A stretch of DNA of 17,371 nt from JANOAR01 sp031411235. GTDB taxonomy: Bacteria; Verrucomicrobiota; Verrucomicrobiia; Verrucomicrobiales; Verrucomicrobiaceae. The stretch is taken from the NCBI GenBank assembly GCA_031411235.1, contig JANOAR010000258.1, positions 1 through 17,371 of the forward strand, written 5' to 3'. The position numbers were made by a program, and so were the translations under genes. This document shows positions 1 through 7,246 of this stretch, in pieces. A model generated the notes under the pieces. The model was not told the DNA's origin and did no database searches. It saw only the letters and a program-made list of their open reading frames with translations. Numbering within the stretch: the stretch's first letter is position 1; every line of letters starts with the position of its first letter.

Positions 1-1320
1 CGCCGTGGCCCCGCCCGTGGCGGACGCAGCAGCGATGAACCCCGCGAAGAGCGCCCCAAGACACGTCTCGCCCCCGTTGCCCCGCCCCCCGCCCCACCCG
101 TGCCCGAGGGGCCATTCCCCGAGGCCTTCGCCGCCCTCGGCTACTCGCCCGCCATCCTCGCTGGCATCCGCGATCTCGGTTACGAAACCCCCACCCAGAT
201 CCAAGTCCAAGCCGCTCCCATCATCCTCGCGGGCAAGGACATCATCGGAGCCTCGCAGACGGGCACGGGCAAGACCGCTGCCTTTGGCCTGCCCTCCATG
301 TCCCGCCTCGGTGCCCCAGGTAAATTGCGCTGCCTCATTCTGGAGCCCACGCGCGAACTCGCCGCGCAAGTCGTCGAAGCCTTCGAGCGCCTCGGTGCCC
401 ACACAGGTCTGCGCACCCTCCTCGTCCACGGTGGCGTTGGCTACGGCAAACAACGCGAAGGCTTGGAGCAAGGCGTCGATATCGTCGTCGCGACTCCCGG
501 TCGCTTGCTCGACTTCATGCAAGACGGCACCGTCTCCCTCGCCGACATCGAAGTCGTCATCCTCGACGAAGTCGATCGAATGCTCGACATGGGCTTCCTC
601 CCCGACGTGCAGCGCATCGTCGAGGCCACGCCCAGCAAGCGCCAGACGCTATTCTTCTCGGCCACCATGCCGCCGCAGATCAAGACCCTCGCCGACTGGG
701 CATTGCGCGAGCCTACCACCATCCAAATCGGCATCCGCTTCTCCCCCGCCGAAACTGTCAGCCACTACCTCTACCCCGTCGCCAGCGACCAGCGCGAGGA
801 GTTAGTGCTCGCCATCCTCAAGCAGACGCACTTCCACAGCGTCATGATCTTCACCCGCACCAAAGTGCAGGCTGACCGACTCTACGCCAACCTCGTGCAA
901 GAGAGCGATTATAAGCTCGCCGTCATGCATGGCGACATCGCGCAAAAGGATCGCGAACTGGCGCTGAAAGGCTTCCGCGATGGCACCTTCGACATCATCG
1001 TCGCCACCGACCTCGCGGCCCGTGGGCTCGACGTCAGCGGCGTCACCCACGTCATCAACTACTGTGTGCCCGACAACCCCGAGGACTACGTCCACCGCAT
1101 CGGCCGCACCGGCCGTGCGCAGAAGGAAGGCGACGCCTTCACCCTCTTCGCTGCCGATGAAATGAAGCAGGTCGAAGCCATCGAAACGCTCATCAACCGC
1201 AAGATCGAGCGCCGCAAGCTGGAGGGTTTCAGCTACACCTACACCACCATCCTCGAAGACGAACGCCACGCCCGCAGCGTCATGCGCACGGGCCGCGGCA
1301 CCCTGCGCAAGCGGCGGTAA
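1..1320 (+). CDS. DEAD-box ATP-dependent RNA helicase (RhlE-like), left end cut by the window
   Basis: An ATP-dependent RNA helicase that would remodel RNA duplexes in the cytoplasm (ribosome assembly or RNA decay; family knowledge). Numbered from the GTG at position 100, the motifs run in canonical order: Q-motif region (residues 10-34), ASQTGTGKT (51-59, Walker A), PTRELA (83-88), TPGR (132-135), DEVD in place of DEAD (156-159), SAT, then ATDLAARGLDV and HRIGRTGR in the second RecA domain. The protein ends with a short basic tail, RKRR. The frame is open to base 1, and the codons upstream of the GTG encode Arg/Gly- and then Pro-rich sequence (RRGPARGGRSSDE...), which resembles a genuine disordered RNA-binding extension. 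The gene therefore probably starts outside the window; GTG 100 is the fallback start. A small hairpin follows the stop. Confidence 0.93.
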   Translation, partial: RRGPARGGRSSDEPREERPKTRLAPVAPPPAPPVPEGPFPEAFAALGYSPAILAGIRDLGYETPTQIQVQAAPIILAGKDIIGASQTGTGKTAAFGLPSMSRLGAPGKLRCLILEPTRELAAQVVEAFERLGAHTGLRTLLVHGGVGYGKQREGLEQGVDIVVATPGRLLDFMQDGTVSLADIEVVILDEVDRMLDMGFLPDVQRIVEATPSKRQTLFFSATMPPQIKTLADWALREPTTIQIGIRFSPAETVSHYLYPVASDQREELVLAILKQTHFHSVMIFTRTKVQADRLYANLVQESDYKLAVMHGDIAQKDRELALKGFRDGTFDIIVATDLAARGLDVSGVTHVINYCVPDNPEDYVHRIGRTGRAQKEGDAFTLFAADEMKQVEAIETLINRKIERRKLEGFSYTYTTILEDERHARSVMRTGRGTLRKRR

Positions 1321-1330
1321 GGCGTTCCAT

Positions 1331-1346
1331 GCTGTGGGATCACAGC
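1331..1346 (+). terminator. Small hairpin after the helicase gene (possible weak terminator)
   Basis: Perfect 6-bp inverted repeat gctgtg/cacagc with a 4-nt loop (ggat), beginning 10 nt after the helicase stop codon. No U-tract follows, so it is not a textbook intrinsic terminator. It could be a weak terminator, an mRNA 3' end stabiliser, or chance. Confidence 0.25.
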
Positions 1347-1395
1347 TCACTTGAGTATTGACGCCTTCGTTACTTTTGTGTGTCCTCGTCACACC

Positions 1396-2697
1396 ATGCA
1401 TTTCCACCTCGCCAAGCTTCTCTGTCCTATTGCCCTCTCGCTCTGTACCCTCGCTGCCTTAGCCGCAGACGCACTGCCTCCGGCCAACACGGATGAGGCG
1501 AAGGTCGGCCCCATCACCCTACCGCCGCTGCTCACCGCAGCGGATGGCTCCAAGATCACCACCGCAGAGGCCTGGAAAACCAAGCGTCGGCCCGAGATCG
1601 CAGCGCTGTTCCGCGACCATGTTTATGGCAACACACCGCCGCTGCCCAGTGACATCACCTTCACCGTGACCGCGACAAAAGCCAAGGCACTGGGCGGGCT
1701 GGCCACGCGCAAAATGATTCACATCGCGCTGAAGGATCACCCGCAATGGCCCGGCATGGACATGATGCTCTACGTGCCGAACGGCCTCAAAAAGCCTGCG
1801 CCCGTCGTCATCGGCCTCAGCTTCGGTGGCAACCATGCCGTTTCCACCGAGGCAGACGTGCCCCTCTCCACCCGCTGGATGCGCGAGTCCAAAGACAAAC
1901 ACATCGTCGATCACCGCGCGACCGAAGCCAGCCGTGGCAGCGAGTCGAGCCGCTGGCCATTGGAGTTGATCATGAAGCGCGGCTACGCCATCGCCACCGC
2001 CTACTATGGCGACCTGGAGCCCGACCACGTCGAAGGCTGGAAGGAAGGCCTGCGCGCCGCCCTGAGCAAGGACGGAGCCCAGACCGTGTGGCAACCCAAG
2101 GAGTGGGGTGCCATCGGTGCCTGGGCTTGGGGCGAGAGCCGGATGCTCGACTACTGCGAGACCGACCCCAGCGTGGATGCCAAACACGCCGCGACCATCG
2201 GCCACTCCCGCCTGGGCAAAGCTTCCCTCTGGACAGGTGCCCAGGATGAGCGCTTCGCCCTCGTCATCGCCAACAACTCCGGCGAAGGCGGTGCCGCCCT
2301 GTCCCGGCGCAATTTCGGCGAGACCTTGAAGCGCATCACCACCGCCTTCCCTCATTGGTTCTGCGGGCAATACAAGTCCTACGGCGACGACACCAACGCC
2401 AACCCCGTGGACATGCACATGCTCATCGCCCTCATGGCCCCCCGCGCCGCCTACATCGGCAGCGCCGTGGAGGACACCTGGGCCGATCCCAGGGGCGAAT
2501 TCCTCAGCGGCCAGATCGCGGGCGACGAGGTCTATCCGCTCTTCGGTTTAAAAGGCGTCGGCGTCACCGAGTGGCCCGGCATCCATCAGCCCGTCGGAGC
2601 CGACGTGGGCTACCACATCCGCGCTGGCAAGCACGACGTGACCGACTACGACTGGACGCAGTACCTGAATTTCGCCGACAAACACTTCGCCCGGTGA
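1396..2697 (+). CDS. Secreted glucuronoyl esterase-like hydrolase (carbohydrate esterase family 15)
   Basis: Predicted to hydrolyse the ester between lignin alcohols and 4-O-methyl-glucuronic acid side chains of xylan, or a related uronic ester; the family is CE15 and the exact substrate is inferred. The 433-residue protein from ATG 1396 opens with a hydrophobic signal peptide, cleaved near Ala-Leu-Ala-Ala (about residues 21-24). Visible CE15-type features are FGGNH (143-147), the nucleophile Ser271 in GHSRLGK, Glu297 in NNSGEGGAA, the segment SAVEDTWADPRGEF (356-369) that may hold an alternative catalytic acid, and His413 in AGKHDVTDYDW near the C-terminus. An in-frame TTG at 1351 would add 15 residues ahead of the signal peptide and is less likely. 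The next gene, also a secreted hydrolase, starts 13 nt after the stop, suggesting co-transcription. Related secreted hydrolases (acetyl xylan esterase-like) remain possible. Confidence 0.85.
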   Translation: MHFHLAKLLCPIALSLCTLAALAADALPPANTDEAKVGPITLPPLLTAADGSKITTAEAWKTKRRPEIAALFRDHVYGNTPPLPSDITFTVTATKAKALGGLATRKMIHIALKDHPQWPGMDMMLYVPNGLKKPAPVVIGLSFGGNHAVSTEADVPLSTRWMRESKDKHIVDHRATEASRGSESSRWPLELIMKRGYAIATAYYGDLEPDHVEGWKEGLRAALSKDGAQTVWQPKEWGAIGAWAWGESRMLDYCETDPSVDAKHAATIGHSRLGKASLWTGAQDERFALVIANNSGEGGAALSRRNFGETLKRITTAFPHWFCGQYKSYGDDTNANPVDMHMLIALMAPRAAYIGSAVEDTWADPRGEFLSGQIAGDEVYPLFGLKGVGVTEWPGIHQPVGADVGYHIRAGKHDVTDYDWTQYLNFADKHFAR

Positions 2698-2710
2698 ACG
2701 TCAGGCTCAG

Positions 2711-3571
2711 ATGAAAATCTTGCTGCCACTGCTTGCCTTCTGTGTCTTCGGCACCGCCGAAGCCCAGCCAAACCTGAATGATTTGCCACGCGATCTCATC
2801 GTGCCCGCCGCCCGCGCGGGCGAGCCTGCCGCAGGTCAGCGTATTCGGGTTACGACAGCGGGCTGGGCGGGCAGCGAGGTGCATCACACGCTCTACTTGC
2901 CACGCGACTGGACACCCCAAAAGCACTGGCCCGTCATCGTCGAATACCCCGGCAACGGCGGCTTCAAAAACGCCTTGGGCGACACCAGTGATGGCAGCGT
3001 GGAAGGCTGTGTGTTGGGCTATGGGCTCAGCGCAGGCGAGGGTTTTATCTGGGTGTCGATGCCCTTTATCGAAACCCCAGCCGACGGGCCTAAGCGCAAT
3101 GCGACCCAGTGGTGGGGCAGTGTGGAGGAAACTCAAAAGTACACCCTCGCCACCGTGCACGAGGTTTGCCAGCGTTTCAGCGGCGATGCCCAGCATATCG
3201 TGCTTGCTGGCTTCTCGCGCGGAGCCATCGCGGGCAATTACATCGGGCTGCATGATGATGACATCAGCGCTCTCTGGTGTGCCTTTTTCTGCCACAGCCA
3301 CTACGACGGTGTGAGGGAAGGCTGGGGCTACGCGGGTGCCGACCGCGCCTCGGCCTTGATCCGGCTGAAACGCCTCGGTGATCGCCCGCAATGGATCAGC
3401 CACGAGGGCAGCATCACCGCAACCGAGAGCTGGCTGCGCGAGGTCGCTCCGCAGGGCCACTTCACCTTTGCGGTGCTGCCCTTTCCCAATCACAGCGCCG
3501 CCTGGACACTTTGCGATATACCCCTGCGAGCCAAGGCCCGCGCCTGGCTAAAAACCGTCGCGGGCCGCTGA
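2711..3571 (+). CDS. Secreted alpha/beta hydrolase (PHB-depolymerase/feruloyl-esterase-like fold), substrate unknown
   Basis: A 286-residue protein with an N-terminal signal peptide (residues 1-18, ending AEA). Core features of a serine alpha/beta hydrolase are visible: an early strand HWPVIVEYPGNGG (72-84), whose PGNGG probably forms the oxyanion-hole loop, the nucleophile elbow Gly-Phe-Ser169-Arg-Gly, and a late His261 in FPNHSAAW. The acid residue is not obvious; Asp and Glu residues occur between 182 and 233. It starts 13 nt after the CE15 esterase stop, so both are likely on one transcript and both act outside the cytoplasm. A role in trimming esters from plant polysaccharides is inferred only from that neighbour. 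I cannot assign a substrate or gene name. Expansions of such poorly characterised secreted hydrolases are common in Planctomycetes and Verrucomicrobia. Confidence 0.75.
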   Translation: MKILLPLLAFCVFGTAEAQPNLNDLPRDLIVPAARAGEPAAGQRIRVTTAGWAGSEVHHTLYLPRDWTPQKHWPVIVEYPGNGGFKNALGDTSDGSVEGCVLGYGLSAGEGFIWVSMPFIETPADGPKRNATQWWGSVEETQKYTLATVHEVCQRFSGDAQHIVLAGFSRGAIAGNYIGLHDDDISALWCAFFCHSHYDGVREGWGYAGADRASALIRLKRLGDRPQWISHEGSITATESWLREVAPQGHFTFAVLPFPNHSAAWTLCDIPLRAKARAWLKTVAGR

Positions 3572-3614
3572 ACCAAGCACTTGAAACCCGCCTCGGCCCG
3601 CGCCACAGCGCTGC

Positions 3615-4274
3615 ATGGACATAGGCCTATTATTCGACTGGGATGGCGTGGTGATCGACTCCAGTCGGCAGCACGAAGAGAGCTGGCACCTGCTCGCTGC
3701 CGAGATCGGTGAAGTGTTGCCCGAGGGTTATTTCAAACAAACCTTTGGCATGAAAAACCAGGAAATCATCCCCACCTGGCTCCCCCGACTGCGTGGCGAC
3801 GTGGCAGGCATCCAGGCCCTCGGGGATCGCAAAGAAGCGCTCTACCGCGAGATCATCCACCGCGAAGGCATCGCCGCACTGCCCGGCATCAAACCCTTCC
3901 TCATCGCCGCCCGCGATAGCGGCATCCCTGCCAGCGTCGGCTCCTCCACCCCTCGCGCCAACATCGACGCCATCATCGGCCTCGCGGGGCTCGAAGATTT
4001 ATTCCAAGCCATCGTCTGCGCCGAGGACGTGCAGCAGGGCAAGCCCCATCCCGAAGTCTTCCTCAAAGGTGCCGAAAAACTGGGCCGCGACCCCACACGC
4101 TGCATCGTCTTTGAAGACGCCTTCGTCGGCATCCAAGCTGGTAAGGCAGGCGGCATGAAAGTCGTCGGCATCGCCACCACCCACCCCGCCGAAGCCCTCA
4201 CCCAGGCCGATCTCGCCCTGCCCAGCCTCGAAGGCATCACACCGCTCGAACTTGCGCAGCGGCTGGGTTTATGA
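3615..4274 (+). CDS. HAD-superfamily hydrolase, beta-phosphoglucomutase/phosphatase type
   Basis: A 219-residue cytoplasmic HAD phosphotransferase with all four motifs: DWDGVV (Asp8 nucleophile, Asp10 acid/base), Ser110-Ser-Thr in SVGSSTPR (motif II), Lys143 in GKPHPEVF (motif III) and Glu167-Asp168 in CIVFEDAFVGIQAGKAGG (motif IV, Mg binding). The helical cap lies between residues 15 and 90, and the combination matches the beta-phosphoglucomutase/phosphoglycolate phosphatase subgroup. The substrate, likely a sugar phosphate or similar small phosphate, cannot be read from sequence. It follows the two secreted hydrolases by 43 nt and may share their transcript. Its last codons (QRLGL-stop) are duplicated downstream by the repeat element at 4255-4435. 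Confidence 0.88.
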   Translation: MDIGLLFDWDGVVIDSSRQHEESWHLLAAEIGEVLPEGYFKQTFGMKNQEIIPTWLPRLRGDVAGIQALGDRKEALYREIIHREGIAALPGIKPFLIAARDSGIPASVGSSTPRANIDAIIGLAGLEDLFQAIVCAEDVQQGKPHPEVFLKGAEKLGRDPTRCIVFEDAFVGIQAGKAGGMKVVGIATTHPAEALTQADLALPSLEGITPLELAQRLGL

Positions 4275-4435
4275 ACAGGGAGAGCACCGGAGCGCGGGGC
4301 TCCGACCCCGCAGCGCTGTGTCCTCGCGGTAAAGCGAGGAAGCCACAAAACGTGCCGTGACTTTGCTCCTGCGAACAAGCACTGCGGGGCCGGAGCCCCG
4401 CGCTCCTTTTTGAAACGCAGCGGCTGGGTTTGTGA
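4255..4435. repeat. Palindromic repeat element with 20-bp flanking direct repeats, inserted at the HAD stop codon
   Basis: Direct repeats at 4255-4274 and 4416-4435 share cgcagcggctgggttt, then a/g, then tga (19 of 20 identical). Between them lie two long inverted arms, 4289-4317 and 4378-4406, that pair at 27 of 29 positions. Each arm holds its own smaller palindrome (gcgggg/ccccgc). At the centre is a perfect 7-bp hairpin, tcctcgc/gcgagga (4321-4327 and 4334-4340), with loop ggtaaa. The right arm is followed by ctttttg, so the transcribed structure could also terminate transcription. The arrangement suggests insertion of about 141 bp with duplication of 20 bp of target, preserving the HAD reading frame and stop. 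It resembles REP/REPIN or MITE-like elements; there is no coding capacity. Mobility is inferred, since no second copy is visible in this window. Confidence 0.75.
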
Positions 4436-4457
4436 GCCGCGTGCCAGTGCCACCAAC

Positions 4458-4498
4458 TTGGCCGCTAAAGTAAACGAGTCTTTCCACCAAGCGGCCAA
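4458..4498. promoter_or_regulatory. 9-bp inverted repeat upstream of the lipoprotein gene
   Basis: Perfect inverted repeat ttggccgct (4458-4466) and agcggccaa (4490-4498) with a 23-nt spacer, ending 21 nt before the ATG of the small lipoprotein. The motif ccaccaa also occurs twice in direct orientation, just before and just inside this region (about 4450 and 4484). It could be an operator or an mRNA leader hairpin. No convincing -35/-10 pair was recognised near it. Confidence 0.3.
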
Positions 4499-4519
4499 CG
4501 TGGTAGCCATAGCAGCCTT

Positions 4520-4786
4520 ATGTCGAAAAAACTCGCTCGCCTCCTCACGGCCCTCCTCCTTTCAGTCACCCTCGTGAGTTGTGCTGCCGCTGGCAAAACC
4601 GCCACCACCATTATTAAAACACCCCTCAACCTCCTCAAAGGAATGGTCGGGGCGGCCAAGCGCACCATCTCGCAAAACGAGACACCAAGCAGCAGCGCCG
4701 TCGCCGACCGTGGCACCCGCATCGAGCAGCGTGGGGAGTTCGGCGCGACCCATTCACAGCCCGCGACGATGACGGCCAGTCGCTGA
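4520..4786 (+). CDS. Small putative lipoprotein of unknown function
   Basis: An 88-residue protein with a classic lipoprotein signal: basic start (MSKKLAR), hydrophobic stretch, then the lipobox Leu-Val-Ser-Cys21, after which lipidation and signal peptidase II cleavage are expected. The mature part is short, basic in the middle (KTPLNLLKGMVGAAKRT, a possible amphipathic helix) and polar, Ser/Thr/Gln-rich and probably disordered toward the C-terminus. I recognise no domain. It stands alone on the plus strand between the repeat element and the convergent apt gene, whose stop lies 11 nt away. Similar tiny lipoproteins are frequent in Gram-negative bacteria and no role can be assigned. Confidence 0.65.
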   Translation: MSKKLARLLTALLLSVTLVSCAAAGKTATTIIKTPLNLLKGMVGAAKRTISQNETPSSSAVADRGTRIEQRGEFGATHSQPATMTASR

Positions 4787-4797
4787 GCCGCACCCCC

Positions 4798-5331
4798 TCA
4801 ATAACTGAGCAGCGAATGAATCGGCCCAAAGCGCTCGACTTTTTCCCTGCCGCCGAGGAAGCCTAGCTCGATGAAAAAGACCGCACCGACGATGGTGGCT
4901 TCGTAGCTCTCCATGAGTTCCAGCACGGCTCCGGCGGTGCCGCCTGTGGCTAGCAGGTCATCGGCGAGCAGGATGTGTTCGCCAGGCAGGATGGCGTCCT
5001 CGTGCATCTCGATGCTGTTGGTGCCGTATTCGAGGGCGTAGTCCAGGCCGCGCGTTTTCCAGGGCAGCTTGCCTTTTTTTCGGGCGGGCACGAAGCCAGT
5101 GCCGAGATGGGCGGCGAGCATGGCTCCGAAGATGAAGCCACGGGCGTCGATGCCTACGACCTTATCCACGCGTTGGTTGCCGATGGCGGCGGCCATGCCG
5201 TCGATGGCTTGCTTGAGCAAGTAGGCGTCGGCCAGCACAGGGGTGATGTCTTTGAACATGATACCGGGCTGGGGGAAGTCCGGCACATCACGGATGGCGG
5301 AACGCAGATCGTTTAGAGAGGAGTCATTCAT
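4798..5331 (-). CDS. apt: Adenine phosphoribosyltransferase
   Basis: Purine salvage enzyme converting adenine and PRPP to AMP and pyrophosphate in the cytoplasm. The 177-residue length is normal for the family. Diagnostic sequence includes the N-terminal IRDVPDFPQPGIMFKDITP (13-31), GIDARGFIFGA (60-70), the flexible catalytic loop with RKKGKLPW (84-91), and the PRPP-binding motif LLADDLLATGGTA (121-133). It is transcribed opposite to the heme cluster; the two starts are about 78 nt apart if the HemX-like gene begins at 5409, leaving room for divergent promoters. No Shine-Dalgarno is evident ahead of the ATG. Confidence 0.96.
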   Translation of the reverse strand: MNDSSLNDLRSAIRDVPDFPQPGIMFKDITPVLADAYLLKQAIDGMAAAIGNQRVDKVVGIDARGFIFGAMLAAHLGTGFVPARKKGKLPWKTRGLDYALEYGTNSIEMHEDAILPGEHILLADDLLATGGTAGAVLELMESYEATIVGAVFFIELGFLGGREKVERFGPIHSLLSY

Positions 5332-5340
5332 TTTGCGTAA

Positions 5341-5349
5341 TGTTAGATT
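5341..5349 (+). promoter_or_regulatory. Possible extended -10 element for the heme cluster
   Basis: The string tgttagatt matches an extended -10 (TG-n-TAGATT, 4 of 6 to TATAAT). The segment about 17 nt upstream (near 5321-5326, gagtca) is a poor -35. If used, transcription would start near 5356, which rules out a translation start at 5340 and favours 5385 or 5409 for the HemX-like gene. Pattern match only. Confidence 0.25.
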
Positions 5350-5408
5350 CTCCCCATCGTGGCCCTCCCCCGCGCATTGTGCAAATGGTGGGCGTCATCA
5401 GTTTTCAT

Positions 5409-6197
5409 ATGCCCCTCGATCGCTTTTACCTCTGGCTCGCGACTCTCGCCTTTCTTGGCGGGCTGGCTCATGCCGTGCTGGTGCTGCGGCGCGGCACGCT
5501 GCATGAGAGCCGCTGGCACTGGTTGCCGATGCTGCTGGGCTTTGCGGCGCAGACGGCGTTCCTCAGCCTGCGCGGCCAGCAGCATGGGCGCTGCCCTCTG
5601 ACGAATTTGTTCGAGGTGCTCATCTTTATCGGCTGGAGCACCGTGCTGCTCTACTTCCTCGTTGGCGCTACGTATCGCCTTTCGCTGCTCGGTGTTTTCA
5701 CCGCGCCGCTGGTGGCACTGCTGCAAGCCCTCGCCCTGGCGTCGCCGCTGGATCACTTGCCAGCGGCAGCGATTCTACCGCGCGTGCCGAATCCCTGGCT
5801 GGAAATCCATGCGGCGGTGTCGCTGATCGCGTATGCGGCCTTTGCGCTGGCTTGCATCACGGGCGTCATGTTCCTCGTGCAGGAGCGGCTGCTGAAGCAG
5901 CACCGCATCCATGCCTTGTTTTACCAACTGCCGCCCATCCATGACCTCGCCATTGCGATTCGACGGTTGGCGTTGGCGGGCTTCCTTCTGCTGAGCATCG
6001 GGCTGGCGGCGGCCATTCCGCTGAAGCTGCCCGTGAGCGACCCCAAGCTGGCTGCGGCGCTGTTCGTTTGGGTCATGTATGCCGCGATCAATTTCATCAT
6101 GTGGCGGCGCATTCTCACCGCGCGACAGATCGCTTGGCTCGCGGCTGCGGGTTTTTTTGTGCCCTTCGTTTCATTATGGATCGTGACCAAGGCATGA
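5409..6197 (+). CDS. HemX/CcsA-like multi-pass membrane protein (cytochrome c assembly family)
   Basis: An integral membrane protein of 262 residues from ATG 5409, with eight hydrophobic segments covering nearly the whole chain. Family hallmarks are the CPLTNLFEVLIFIGW stretch in the third segment and NPWLEIHAAVSLIAYAAFALACITG, typical of the CcsA/HemX cytochrome c assembly domain. In Bacillus, HemX lies beside hemA and lowers HemA levels; in other lineages relatives handle heme for cytochrome c maturation. The position here directly ahead of hemA, with a 4-bp ATGA overlap (6194-6197), supports a HemX-like role, but function is inferred. Alternative in-frame starts are ATG 5385 and ATG 5340; the latter would leave only 8 bp to the divergent apt start and adds non-hydrophobic Pro/Arg-rich residues. 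Confidence 0.82.
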   Translation: MPLDRFYLWLATLAFLGGLAHAVLVLRRGTLHESRWHWLPMLLGFAAQTAFLSLRGQQHGRCPLTNLFEVLIFIGWSTVLLYFLVGATYRLSLLGVFTAPLVALLQALALASPLDHLPAAAILPRVPNPWLEIHAAVSLIAYAAFALACITGVMFLVQERLLKQHRIHALFYQLPPIHDLAIAIRRLALAGFLLLSIGLAAAIPLKLPVSDPKLAAALFVWVMYAAINFIMWRRILTARQIAWLAAAGFFVPFVSLWIVTKA

Positions 6198-7234
6198 CGA
6201 CGCCCGCGCGCACCATTTGCCTCGGCATCAACTACCGCACCACGCCCGTGGAGCTGCGCGAGAAGTTGGCCTTCCGCGAGGGTGCGGTGCCCGAGGCCGT
6301 GCAGGAAATCCGAGCGTTGCCTGGCTTCGACGAGGCCGTGGTGCTGAGCACTTGCAACCGCGTAGAACTTTACGCCGCCCACTCGCACGATGACCACGCG
6401 GCGGCGCATGATGCGCTGCGCGACTACCTCGCCCAGCGCTTCACACTCGATGCTGGGCAAGCCGCCTCGCTCGACCTTTACCGACACTCGGTCGAAGACG
6501 CCGCACGGCATCTTTTCCGCGTCGTCAGCGGGCTCGATAGCATGGTGCTCGGCGAGACGGAAATCTTTGGCCAAGTCAAAGCAGCCTACCAGGCGGCGCT
6601 GGGCGCTGGCACCACCAGCCGCGAGTTGAACAAGCTCTTTCAGCGCAGCTTCACCGTGGGCAAACTGATCCGCGAAAAGACCGCCATCCAGCGCGGCAGC
6701 ACTTCCATCGGCTCTGTCGCTGTTGACCTCGCTGAGAAGATTTTCGGCGGCTTAAAGTCCTGCCGCGTCATGCTCATCGGCGCGGGCGAGATGAGCCGCG
6801 TCTGCGCCCAGAGCCTGCTCTCGCGCGGAGCGCAGAGTGTTATCGTCTCCAACCGCTCGCATGAAAAAGCCGTCGAACTCGCCGCCGAGATGAAGGGCAC
6901 GGCGCTGCGTTTCGACGAGTGGGAGAACGCCCTGCATGAGGTGGACATCATCATCTCCAGCACCTCGGCACCGCACTACGTGGTGAAGCCCGAGATGATC
7001 GAAAAAGTCATGCGCCAACGCCGAGGGCATCCGCTGTTCCTCATCGACATCGCCGTGCCGCGCGACATCGACCCAGCGGTGAATGACATCGACGAAGCCA
7101 TCCTCTACGACATCGACGCCCTGCAAGACATCGCTGATGAAGGTCGGCGCGAGCGCCAAAGACAGCTCGTCATCTGCGAGCAGATGATCGAAGAACAGTT
7201 GGTTAAATTTGGCCTCAAAAATCTCCCACCGTAA
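6194..7234 (+). CDS. hemA: Glutamyl-tRNA reductase
   Basis: First committed enzyme of the C5 pathway: reduces glutamyl-tRNA(Glu) with NADPH to glutamate-1-semialdehyde for tetrapyrrole synthesis. The 346-residue protein shows ICLGINYRTTPVELREKLAF at the N-terminus, the catalytic Cys54 in LSTCNRVELYA, the signature GETEIFGQVKAAY, an NADPH-binding GAGEMSR, then SSTSAPH and FLIDIAVPRDIDP. Length is on the short side: the C-terminal dimerisation region looks abbreviated (E. coli HemA is about 418 residues), and the chain ends soon after the spinal helix begins at ERQRQLVICEQMIEEQ. The start is ATG 6194, overlapping the HemX-like stop in ATGA, which implies translational coupling; an upstream in-frame ATG at 6176 would lie inside the previous gene. 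hemC follows after 12 nt. Confidence 0.95.
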   Translation: MTTPARTICLGINYRTTPVELREKLAFREGAVPEAVQEIRALPGFDEAVVLSTCNRVELYAAHSHDDHAAAHDALRDYLAQRFTLDAGQAASLDLYRHSVEDAARHLFRVVSGLDSMVLGETEIFGQVKAAYQAALGAGTTSRELNKLFQRSFTVGKLIREKTAIQRGSTSIGSVAVDLAEKIFGGLKSCRVMLIGAGEMSRVCAQSLLSRGAQSVIVSNRSHEKAVELAAEMKGTALRFDEWENALHEVDIIISSTSAPHYVVKPEMIEKVMRQRRGHPLFLIDIAVPRDIDPAVNDIDEAILYDIDALQDIADEGRRERQRQLVICEQMIEEQLVKFGLKNLPP

Positions 7235-7246
7235 CTCCCCCTCCCC

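Noticed and set aside
5..805. 266-codon open frame overlapping the helicase on the same strand
   Set aside because: It is a +1 shadow of the helicase, with Ser/Pro/Arg-rich low-complexity translation and no motifs; the overlapping frame holds all DEAD-box motifs.
1519..2418. 299-codon open frame antisense to the CE15 esterase
   Set aside because: GC-rich antisense shadow; Gly/Val/Ala-rich with no domain, while the plus strand has a full catalytic triad.
2564..3493. 309-codon open frame antisense to the alpha/beta hydrolase
   Set aside because: Spans the junction of two well-supported plus-strand genes and shows no recognisable domain.
4281..4410. Palindromic element considered as a CRISPR repeat or a small RNA gene
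   Set aside because: There is only one unit with no spacers, and no promoter was seen; the flanking direct repeats favour an inserted element.
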